From: Helicobacter canadensis MIT 98-5491
Lineage (GTDB): Bacteria; Campylobacterota; Campylobacteria; Campylobacterales; Helicobacteraceae
Assembly: GCF_000162575.1 (NCBI RefSeq)
Contig: NZ_CM000776.2
Coordinates: 1,058,950 to 1,122,949 of the forward strand
DNA: 64,000 nucleotides
Reading direction: 5' to 3'
Under the pieces are notes generated by a model. The model saw only the letters and a program-made list of their open reading frames with translations, did not search any database and was not told where the DNA came from. This document shows, in pieces, positions 8,967 to 16,533 of the stretch. The position numbers were made by a program, and so were the translations under genes. Position 1 is the stretch's first letter. Each line of letters begins with the position of its first letter.

Positions 8967-10086
8967 CAACGATGAATTTACCATTTTCATCTATTGTGCC
9001 CCATTTTCCATTGATTTGGATTCCAATGGGTGTGAAATCGCCAATCTCATCAAATTGTGGTTCTAGGATAATTTTTCCATTTTTATCTATTAAGCCATAT
9101 TTTCCATTGAGTTCAACTCTAGCAAGTCCTTCGCTAAAATCCCAAACATCATCAAATTGTGGTTTGATGACAATTTTTCCGCTTTTATCTATTAAGCCAT
9201 ATTTTCCATTGAGTTCAACTTTAGCAAGTCCTTCACTAAAATCCTCAATCCAATCAAATTTTGGTTCTATAATAAATTTTCCATTTTTATCTATCAAGCC
9301 CCATTTTCCATTGAGTTCAACTTTAGCAAGTCCTTCGTCAAAACTCTGAGCCGAATCAAATTGTGGTTTGATGGCAAATTTCCCATTTTTACTTATAACA
9401 CCCCATTTTTTATTAAGTTCAACTGCGATAAGTTGTCCATGAAAAGCCCAAAATCTTGGTTTGATGACAATTTTTCCGCTTTTATCTATAAAGCCATATT
9501 TTCCATTGAGTTTAATCTTAGCATAACTTTGCATTAAATCTGTAATATTAGCTATGGTTTCGTTGTTTTCATTGATAAGATTCCAATTATCATTGACTTT
9601 GATAGCTTTTAAATCTTTGTGGTTGTGTATAAAGGCATTGAGACAAGCTCCTTTGTCGCCCCCATCGCATTTTTCTTTGTAGATATTGCGGAGCATTTCA
9701 CAGCTTTTCTCATCATTAGTGTAGCATTGTTTCTCAAGGTTACTCATATAAACCCTGCTGTATTTTCCGCCATAGTAATACTGATACAAACTCACTAGAA
9801 TCGCTAAAACTAAAACAAAGCCGCTAATTAAGAATTTATATTTATTTTGTTTGAAAAATTTTTTGGTTTGTTTGATTCTTCTTTCTCTTTCTTCCCTAGC
9901 CTTTTGCCTTTTTGCTTCTTGTATTCTTTGTCTTTCTTCTTCTGCTCTTTTTAGTTCTTCTTGTCTTTGCCTTTCTTTTTCGCGTTTTTCTTCTGCTTGT
10001 GGATCGTATAAATCATTACTTCCGCATTCTTTGCAAAAATTAGCTATGTCCAAATTTCTGGTATGACAGCGACTACAAATAAGCAT
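8962..10086 (-). CDS. WG-repeat protein with N-terminal zinc ribbon and one membrane segment
   Basis: About 374 residues. In order: a zinc ribbon (CSRC...CKEC, residues ~5-23); a highly charged coiled coil (about 33-78, mainly Glu/Arg/Lys/Gln); one membrane segment (about 86-104); a short Cys-containing segment (Cys122, 130, 141, 149); then six clear plus one degenerate WG repeats (about 165-375) of the type 'NGKWGLIDKNGKFIIEP'. The topology suggests a cytoplasmic ribbon/coil and a periplasmic beta-repeat domain that may bind peptide, glycan or another protein. Its start (ATG 10086, or GTG 10089) overlaps the stop of the upstream J-domain-like gene, so the pair is coupled. No function is known to me. 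Confidence 0.82.
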   Translation of the reverse strand: MLICSRCHTRNLDIANFCKECGSNDLYDPQAEEKREKERQRQEELKRAEEERQRIQEAKRQKAREERERRIKQTKKFFKQNKYKFLISGFVLVLAILVSLYQYYYGGKYSRVYMSNLEKQCYTNDEKSCEMLRNIYKEKCDGGDKGACLNAFIHNHKDLKAIKVNDNWNLINENNETIANITDLMQSYAKIKLNGKYGFIDKSGKIVIKPRFWAFHGQLIAVELNKKWGVISKNGKFAIKPQFDSAQSFDEGLAKVELNGKWGLIDKNGKFIIEPKFDWIEDFSEGLAKVELNGKYGLIDKSGKIVIKPQFDDVWDFSEGLARVELNGKYGLIDKNGKIILEPQFDEIGDFTPIGIQINGKWGTIDENGKFIVE

Positions 10087-10883
10087 CACACCCCCCTTGC
10101 TTCTTTTATGATTTCATAGGCTAGATTAATCTTTTTCATCATTTCTTGGGCTATTTTTAAAAGCTCGGGTGGAAGTTCTTTGGAATAGAGATTGTCATAG
10201 TGATATTCTCTAGCGAGTTTTCTATAGTTTTTCTTGATTGTTTCAAAGTCATCATATTCGCGTGATTTTAGAATCTCATAGGCTTGTTTTAAAGTCATTT
10301 TAGAATCATTTTCTTGCTTTTGGCGATTCTGCTCTTTTGAAGTAAAATGATAGATTTGCTCGTATTTTATCTTTAGCTCTCTAAAAACTATGAGATTTAG
10401 TCCAAGCCCTATGATAATACTCTCTATTAGGGTGTTTTCACTATCGCTCATTTGTTTATCAAAATAGGCAAGATCAAGCAAAATACATATCAAAAAATCC
10501 ACTTCTTGCTGACTTGAAATACGCATACAAGAACAAAGTTTGCTAATGCTTCTACCACCGCTTTTTTCAAGTGCAAAAACTTCTGCATAGGAGCTTCTAA
10601 AATCGCCATAATCTTTGGAATAAAACAAATCAATCTTATCAAGCAAGGAAGAGATGAATCTAGATAAATCGCGTGAGATTGAAGCGTTATCAAGCTTTGC
10701 CATTTTGGCTAGAAATGCCGCTATGATTGCTGGATTTTTATCATAAATATAAAGTAGCTTTTGTTTGGCTGGGTGATTTAGCTCTTTTCCACAAAATATG
10801 CAAAATTTCGCGTCATCTTCTGGGCTTTCTCTTGAGCAATTTTCACAACGCTTGTAATTTTGGAGTTTGAATTTGAAAAACAA
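10086..10883 (-). CDS. Zinc-ribbon / TerB-like / J-domain protein (DjlA-like, altered HPD)
   Basis: 265 residues from a TTG start with AAAGG 6 bases upstream. Residues 13-34 form a double-Cys zinc ribbon (CENC...CIFC). The middle (about 50-180) is helical and resembles the TerB/DjlA central domain ('DLAYFDKQMSDSENTLIESI'). Residues ~196-262 form a J domain like that of DjlA ('FETIKKNYRKLAREYH...', 'LPPELLKIAQEMMKKINLAYE'). The HPD triplet that stimulates DnaK is replaced by His228-Tyr229-Asp230, so chaperone stimulation may be lost or changed. It is coupled to the WG-repeat gene, another zinc-ribbon protein, suggesting one complex. Annotation as DnaJ family protein is reasonable; its role is unknown. 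Confidence 0.8.
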   Translation of the reverse strand: MFFKFKLQNYKRCENCSRESPEDDAKFCIFCGKELNHPAKQKLLYIYDKNPAIIAAFLAKMAKLDNASISRDLSRFISSLLDKIDLFYSKDYGDFRSSYAEVFALEKSGGRSISKLCSCMRISSQQEVDFLICILLDLAYFDKQMSDSENTLIESIIIGLGLNLIVFRELKIKYEQIYHFTSKEQNRQKQENDSKMTLKQAYEILKSREYDDFETIKKNYRKLAREYHYDNLYSKELPPELLKIAQEMMKKINLAYEIIKEARGV

Positions 10884-11006
10884 AATAAGCCTTTAGTTTA
10901 ATCTTATAAAAATGATTCTAGCATAAATTTGCATTAATATTTGAGAGAAAATAAAATATAAATCAAAGTCTAAAAAAGTGTGAATACCAAATCCCATTGC
11001 CACCCT

Positions 11007-11027
11007 ATCTTGGCTAAAAGCCAAGAT
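11007..11027. repeat. Strong hairpin downstream of flgE
   Basis: Perfect 9-base arms ATCTTGGCT and AGCCAAGAT with a 3-base loop, 27 bases after the flgE stop on the minus strand. It lacks a following T-run in that direction, so it may be a Rho-assisted terminator or a 3'-end stabilising stem rather than a simple intrinsic terminator. Confidence 0.5.
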
Positions 11028-11053
11028 TATGAGTTATTTCATTGCCTTGGGGA

Positions 11054-13351
11054 TTAACTGCGTTTGAGCTGGATAGCTTCTTGCATTAATTGATCGGCTG
11101 TTGTAATTGATTTTGCACTCATTTGATAGCCTCTTTGATAGACAATTAAATCAGTAAGGGCTGTTCCTGTATCTACATTGCTTGTTTCAAGCATATGATC
11201 AAGCACTTGTCCGTATTTTAAACTCGCATTACCTGTTTCTTCCCACGCTAATAAAGGCGGTCCGCTCACTACGGAAGTTTCTCCATTAATTGTCATTGCA
11301 TTCATTTTGAAGAGATTCCCCCCTACTTTGCTTAAGCCTTGATCATTTACAAAAGCAGCAATTCCTATTCTGCCAATAGGTTCAACTTTTCCATTTGTGA
11401 AATTTACCAAAATAATTCCATCTTCATTAATAACAATATCATTCATAATTCCTGAAGATGTTCCATCTTGTGTAGCAGATTTAAGCGCAGAATCTGTATA
11501 GGCAAAATTACTAGAAAATTTTCCATCATCACTTTGAGCTAGATTGACTTGAATACTACCATTTTGAAAAGCAACTTCAAAAGGTTCGGCATTAGGAGTG
11601 CCATCTGCATTGAAAGAGATTTCGCTAAAAACTGGATTCTCGCTTATCATTGTTTTTCCAGTGTTATCATAAATTGCACTTTTTACTTCCCATCTTTCAT
11701 TAATAGGTGGAGTTGCTGTCTGATCGCCCTGCTCTAGCAAGATATATTGGCTTTTGAGTATAAATTTTTCTCCTGAATCACTATACACTTCTGTGTTAGT
11801 CTCATAAGTAGCGACATTAAGCTGTGTGCTATCTAGGGAGTCAGTCATTAAGATTCTCCAACCACTTGCATCTTCTAAAGGATTTGTATCACCTGCTCCA
11901 TTTGTTTTTTGATAGAGAATTCCATTGAGAGTAACCATTGCATTTTCTTCATAAGTAGTTCCTGCTTCATATTCTGTAATCATTCCTCTTGAATTCTCTC
12001 CAATTTCTTTCCACCCTATTGTGTCTTCTGCTGGATTTTGGGCGATAAGTTCTCCGGTTTCTGGATCTTCTACCATAGTAATTGGCTCATTACTTCTTTG
12101 GTAGATTTTACCTTCATAGACAATAAAGTCTCCCTCATTGTATTCGGAATTTTCTTTATAATTAGCTACTTTAGTTGAATCAACTAATGTCCAAGATTCT
12201 GGATTATCAATAGGATTCCCTGCATCTTGCCCTTCTCCATTTTTTTGGAAAATGATTCCTCCATAATTAACATAAGCACCATTAGGATAATTTGTGTTTT
12301 CTGTAAAAGTTTCCACTTGAGATTGAAAGGCGGATTCTAAGGTTTCATTATTGGTGCTTAATCCAAGTTTTTGAGCCAATCTTCCACTAATGCTTAAAGT
12401 CATTTCTTGCATAGTATTATTACTAAGATACAAAGAACAATCACTTGGATTTCCTAAGCTATCTAACTTTAAAGCCAAGTCAAGTCCGGTTCTTTCTTTG
12501 ATTAATGTTATTAATTCTCCAGTTGTTTTAAATCCATTTTCTCCTTCTGCCCCATAGGTAAAAGTGTAGTTTTTTGTTTCCCCATTTTGCTCAACACTAA
12601 AAGTAATATCTTTATAATTTTTAGCATCAATGAGTTTTCCACTTGAATCCATTAACGAATTCATATCAAGTGCAAGGAATTTTTCCATACTAAAATTGCC
12701 ATTTTCATCTTGCAAAGCTGTAATTCCTTGGGCATTTTGAGTGCGATTTAAATTCACTGCAAGATTAACTTGTGTTGTTAGTGTTGGTTGATAATGCATT
12801 TCTTTTGGAATTTGAATGGGTTCTAATACCGATCCTCCTAAATTATCATAATCTTGTTCCAAATTATTAGCTCCAGTGAGAGTGCCATCAGCAGCTATTT
12901 TTCCTAAATTAATCCCATACATATAATAGCCACTTGAATTAACCAAATAGCCTTCTCCATCTAAGCTAAAAGATCCATCACGAGTAAAGTAATTTTGTTG
13001 TGCTCCAGTGTAATCAGGATTAGTAATATCAAATGCACCATTTTTATTTAAGCCTACTACAAACCAACCTTTTCCACTATAAGCAACATTAAAATCCCCA
13101 TCGGCATTAACATAAGTTCCATCATTAGTATTAATGGCATTAGATCCAATTGTAACACCATAATTATAATCATTAGCCACAGGGGAATTGGAATTAACAT
13201 AATTTAAATGTGTTGAAAAAAGACTTTTAAATTCCGGAGAATTTGCTCTAAAACCCGTAGTATTAACATTGGCGATATTATTAGAAGTTACATCAATACC
13301 AGTTTGATGAGTTTTAATTCCGCTGATTCCGCTATAAAGTGATCCTACCAT
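11054..13351 (-). CDS. flgE: Flagellar hook protein FlgE
   Basis: 765 residues, in the long class typical of Helicobacter/Campylobacter hooks. The N-terminal rod-type motif 'SGISGIKTHQTGIDVTSNNIANVNT' and the C-terminal 'YQRGYQMSAKSITTADQLMQEAI' form the D0 coiled-coil core; D1/D2 follow inward. The variable outer region (about 350-560) holds four tandem ~45-55-residue repeats with the pattern Y..G..V.Y.G.IYQ...P...W, resembling small carbohydrate-binding (CBM5/12-like) modules. FlgE is exported by the flagellar type III system and polymerises into the hook. Start ATG has a strong AGGGGGA ribosome site and lies 10 bases after flgD. Expression is probably sigma54-dependent from the promoter before fliK. 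Confidence 0.95.
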   Translation of the reverse strand: MVGSLYSGISGIKTHQTGIDVTSNNIANVNTTGFRANSPEFKSLFSTHLNYVNSNSPVANDYNYGVTIGSNAINTNDGTYVNADGDFNVAYSGKGWFVVGLNKNGAFDITNPDYTGAQQNYFTRDGSFSLDGEGYLVNSSGYYMYGINLGKIAADGTLTGANNLEQDYDNLGGSVLEPIQIPKEMHYQPTLTTQVNLAVNLNRTQNAQGITALQDENGNFSMEKFLALDMNSLMDSSGKLIDAKNYKDITFSVEQNGETKNYTFTYGAEGENGFKTTGELITLIKERTGLDLALKLDSLGNPSDCSLYLSNNTMQEMTLSISGRLAQKLGLSTNNETLESAFQSQVETFTENTNYPNGAYVNYGGIIFQKNGEGQDAGNPIDNPESWTLVDSTKVANYKENSEYNEGDFIVYEGKIYQRSNEPITMVEDPETGELIAQNPAEDTIGWKEIGENSRGMITEYEAGTTYEENAMVTLNGILYQKTNGAGDTNPLEDASGWRILMTDSLDSTQLNVATYETNTEVYSDSGEKFILKSQYILLEQGDQTATPPINERWEVKSAIYDNTGKTMISENPVFSEISFNADGTPNAEPFEVAFQNGSIQVNLAQSDDGKFSSNFAYTDSALKSATQDGTSSGIMNDIVINEDGIILVNFTNGKVEPIGRIGIAAFVNDQGLSKVGGNLFKMNAMTINGETSVVSGPPLLAWEETGNASLKYGQVLDHMLETSNVDTGTALTDLIVYQRGYQMSAKSITTADQLMQEAIQLKRS

Positions 13352-13361
13352 TGCTTCCCCC

Positions 13362-14432
13362 TTAGTCTTTTTTATAATAAGAAGTTACATAAATAATTGG
13401 CACTGTTAAGTGATCTCCTAACTTCACATAAGGCACTCCAGAATCAAACAAGATACTTTGCACTTCACCTCTCCCAAGTTGAGTTTCTTTGTATTGATTA
13501 GTGTTGGGATCTAGGTTGTATTCTGCTTTGACCACATAGTCTCCCTTACCTACATAAGCACCCTTGCTATCTCTAGTATCCCATTCAAATTCTACATAAC
13601 CTTCTTTGTTAAGGTAAATGTAATTTCCATTTTCATCTTTTTGTGCTAAGTCAATCTCTCGAATCACATTATTATCTTTATCAGTAATTGTAATCTTTGG
13701 TTGTCCTTTGGTTGGATCAATAGGCTCATCAAAATAAAGTTCAAATTTAATGGCTTCATTTTTTTCTACATTAAGGGCAGTGTAAGGGGTTTCAGCGATA
13801 TTGCCTATCATACCAACAGTATTGTATCCACCAAGAATACTGCTATCTTGAATGCTTCCTGCTAAAACACCCATCGTTTCTAACATTTTTTCTTGTGTTT
13901 CAATTAGTTTTTCTTGTGCTTCAATTGTTTTTTCGTTGGTTTCTTGCATAGATTGCATAGTTGTTGTCATTTGCTCCATAGCATTTTTCATTTGAGTTTG
14001 TGCTTCTACTTGTGTTAATTGTGCGGTTTGTGTAAGTATTTCTTGAGTTTCCATTGGTGCAGTTGGATCTTGATTTTTAAGTTGCTCTAAAAATAATTTC
14101 ATAAAGGCTTCTGTGCCTAATCCATTGTTATCATCCTCTTCTTCTGCGATAGGAGTATCACCGGGAAATACTCCGCCTGTGCTACCTGTCCCAGAATTAC
14201 TAGAAGTATTTGAATTATTGCTATCAGTGCTACCGCTACTATTATTAGTGCTTCCGGTGCTATTATTAGTAGAATTATCAGTGCTTGTGCTATTGTCTGT
14301 AGAAGTATCTGTTGAAGTATTAGAGCTTGTGTTGTTCTCTATAGTATCATTTTCCCCTGTTTTTGTTTGTGCAGTTCTTGCAGTTGCATCTGAGGTATAA
14401 TTTAAATAATTATTGCTGCTTGAAATTGTCAT
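13362..14432 (-). CDS. flgD: Flagellar hook assembly (capping) protein FlgD
   Basis: 356 residues, longer than many FlgD proteins because of a low-complexity Asn/Ser/Thr linker (about residues 25-90). The conserved FlgD block follows: 'LGTEAFMKLFLEQLKNQDPTAPMETQEILTQTAQLTQVEAQ' (read in parts), then a coiled segment of Met/Gln/Glu, then the FlgD Ig-like/Tudor region ('VEFEWDTRDSKGAYVGKGDYVVKA') that caps the growing hook. It is secreted and acts as a scaffold for FlgE polymerisation. ATG start with AAAAGGAG; 12 bases after fliK. Confidence 0.94.
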   Translation of the reverse strand: MTISSSNNYLNYTSDATARTAQTKTGENDTIENNTSSNTSTDTSTDNSTSTDNSTNNSTGSTNNSSGSTDSNNSNTSSNSGTGSTGGVFPGDTPIAEEEDDNNGLGTEAFMKLFLEQLKNQDPTAPMETQEILTQTAQLTQVEAQTQMKNAMEQMTTTMQSMQETNEKTIEAQEKLIETQEKMLETMGVLAGSIQDSSILGGYNTVGMIGNIAETPYTALNVEKNEAIKFELYFDEPIDPTKGQPKITITDKDNNVIREIDLAQKDENGNYIYLNKEGYVEFEWDTRDSKGAYVGKGDYVVKAEYNLDPNTNQYKETQLGRGEVQSILFDSGVPYVKLGDHLTVPIIYVTSYYKKD

Positions 14433-14444
14433 TTTGCACTCCTT

Positions 14445-16364
14445 TTAAGCATAATATGAAAAGCTCAAATCCAAATGAGAAATTTCCCGATTGGTTTCCT
14501 CGGCTTGTTGATAAATTTGTAAGCCATTTTCGTTCCTTTTTTGCTGTTGATGTGAATTTTGTTGTCTAGAATCACTAAAATTTCCCCCATTATTTTGTGA
14601 GAAACTATTACCTCCGGTATCTTTGAAATCCATTGTAACTTCGCTAAAACCAACATTATTAAGTTGATTTTTAAAATCCTGCATATTTTGCATAAAAAGC
14701 TGTAGGGCATTTTGGTTGGATCCAATTTGCACATTAATTTTATCGCCAATTTTAGTAATAGTGAGCTCTACACTACCTAATGATTCTGGGTTTAACTCCA
14801 AAGAGATTTTGGTAATAGGAGGTTTGTAATTTTGTAGTGCTTCTCTTAATTTATCGCTAAAATGTGCAAAAGTTTCTCTAGGGCTTAATAATAAATTATT
14901 TTGATTTTGCACACTACTTTGATAAATTTCTTGATGTGTTTTGTTTGTTTTTTTCTCTTTTGTCTCTTTTTCTAGATCTTCATATTTAATATTTTTTGTT
15001 TTTTGTGGAATTTCTATTTTTAATAAATTCTCTAAGAAATTTTGAGATTTTTGCGATTCTTCATTGGAGATATTTGTAAGGTTAGCATTCAAACTTGAGA
15101 CATTCTCCTGTTTGACTTCTTCCTTCATTAGAATATCTTTATTGTTTAAATCTTGAGTAGTCTTTTTTTGTTGTTTGATAGAAATAGTCTCTAAAGATTC
15201 TTTTGTTGTTTTTTTAGAAAATGGATCTTTTTTGTTTTTAGTTTGTTTATCTTGTGCGGAAGAATTTTCTTTTTTTATTTCACTTCGAATTTCTTGTGTT
15301 TGCTTCTCTTCTGTTATTGTTTTTTGAGAGAAATTTTTTATTTGATTTTTATCTTTCATTTCTTCCTTGAGATTTTCTTTTTTAATGTTTATAATATTTT
15401 CCTGTTTAATGTTATCCTTTATTGGCATTTCTTTAGTTTCCAATGTTTTACTAGGATTATCTGTTTTATTGGAACTAACTGGTATTTCATTTTCTTTAAA
15501 TTTATGGGAATTTTTTATTTCTGGTTTAATATTATCTTTTTTAAGTGTTTCTTTTGTATTTAAAGCTTGATTAGTCTCTTTGGTTTCTAGCTTTTTTGAA
15601 GTTTTTGATGATATTTCTTTTTCTAAAATTTCATCACCCATCTTTGCTATTTTTGAATTTTGGATTTTTGTTAAAGGAATATCTTTTGATTCTAGTATTT
15701 CTTTATTTTTAAGATTTTGATTTGATTCGGATTTTTTAGAGGCTTTTGATAACAATTCTTTATCTTGTAAAATCATATTTAAAAGATTATCTGCTTGTTT
15801 ATTTGAAAGGGTTTTTGTGGATTTTTGTAAAATTTGTGTTTCTTGTTGATTGGTAATATTTTTGATAGAAATTTCTTTTTGAGCTTCATCTTTTATTATG
15901 CTTATTTTTTGCAAATTAAGTTGAAGTTTATTGGCTATTTGGGTAATGTCTTTTAGGGTTTTTGTGCTAGATTGAATATTTTGCGCTTTGGTAAATTCCA
16001 ATAATTCCTTTGGGTTTTTAGGGTTAAGAATTTGTGTAGTTTTGAGTGATTTTTTCTCTTCATTTTTAAGATTAGATTCTTGATTAATATTAAAACTAAA
16101 ATCTCCATTTTTATCATTTTTTTTATTCATTTTTAAATCAGTTTTTAAATCAAGATTCTCTTTGCTTTCAAGATTTAAACTCTCTTTGCTTTCTTTTTTG
16201 TTGGTTGTTTTAGAGATTTTATTATGAGGCGATTCTATTTCTTGAGTATTTTGCGTTAATAAACCGAAAAGTTCTGCAAAATCTCCTTTGCCCTCCTCGC
16301 CTTTGGAATGCTTTGATAAAAGGTTTGTTTGATTGTTTTTTTCTGTCTCAATTATAGGTATCAT
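14445..16364 (-). CDS. fliK: Flagellar hook-length control protein FliK
   Basis: 639 residues. About 450 residues of Lys/Glu/Asn/Ser/Thr-rich, low-hydrophobicity sequence, as expected of the secreted 'ruler' part, precede the conserved C-terminal switch domain (about 500-585; 'ISLELNPESLGSVELTI' and 'LQLFMQNMQDFKNQL'). FliK measures hook length and switches the export gate from hook to filament substrates. First gene of the fliK-flgD-flgE operon, with a sigma54 promoter about 50 bases upstream. The N-terminal part will align poorly with homologues; identity rests on the C-terminal domain and the neighbours. Confidence 0.92.
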   Translation of the reverse strand: MIPIIETEKNNQTNLLSKHSKGEEGKGDFAELFGLLTQNTQEIESPHNKISKTTNKKESKESLNLESKENLDLKTDLKMNKKNDKNGDFSFNINQESNLKNEEKKSLKTTQILNPKNPKELLEFTKAQNIQSSTKTLKDITQIANKLQLNLQKISIIKDEAQKEISIKNITNQQETQILQKSTKTLSNKQADNLLNMILQDKELLSKASKKSESNQNLKNKEILESKDIPLTKIQNSKIAKMGDEILEKEISSKTSKKLETKETNQALNTKETLKKDNIKPEIKNSHKFKENEIPVSSNKTDNPSKTLETKEMPIKDNIKQENIINIKKENLKEEMKDKNQIKNFSQKTITEEKQTQEIRSEIKKENSSAQDKQTKNKKDPFSKKTTKESLETISIKQQKKTTQDLNNKDILMKEEVKQENVSSLNANLTNISNEESQKSQNFLENLLKIEIPQKTKNIKYEDLEKETKEKKTNKTHQEIYQSSVQNQNNLLLSPRETFAHFSDKLREALQNYKPPITKISLELNPESLGSVELTITKIGDKINVQIGSNQNALQLFMQNMQDFKNQLNNVGFSEVTMDFKDTGGNSFSQNNGGNFSDSRQQNSHQQQKRNENGLQIYQQAEETNREISHLDLSFSYYA

Positions 16365-16410
16365 TGCTAAATTCTAACCACTCATAAAATAGATTTAATT
16401 TCACTTAAAT

Positions 16411-16427
16411 AAGCAATTTATATTCCA
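16411..16427 (-). promoter_or_regulatory. Sigma54 (RpoN) promoter of the fliK-flgD-flgE operon
   Basis: On the minus strand, TGGAAT-ATAAA-TTGCTT shows the invariant GG and GC of sigma54 promoters exactly 10 bases apart and matches the Helicobacter consensus well. The start point would fall about 35 bases before the fliK ATG. RpoN control with FlgR fits the known class II timing of hook genes. Confidence 0.8.
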
Positions 16428-16533
16428 TTTTTAGAGACTAACAAAATTTGACAAAACACAAGAATTTGTAATATTTTTAATTAAGCAATACTGGTTTAGA
16501 ATTCCAAATCTTTTTTAGAATCAAAGGAAATGT

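Noticed and set aside
9000-9540. Regular ~100-base repeats that could be taken for a CRISPR array
   Set aside because: They are in frame inside a protein-coding gene and encode WG motifs; unit size and lack of unique spacers do not fit CRISPR.
15243-15570. Plus-strand Phe/Ile/Leu-rich frames opposite fliK
   Set aside because: Antisense shadow of the Lys/Glu-rich coding strand; no ribosome site and no plausible protein family.
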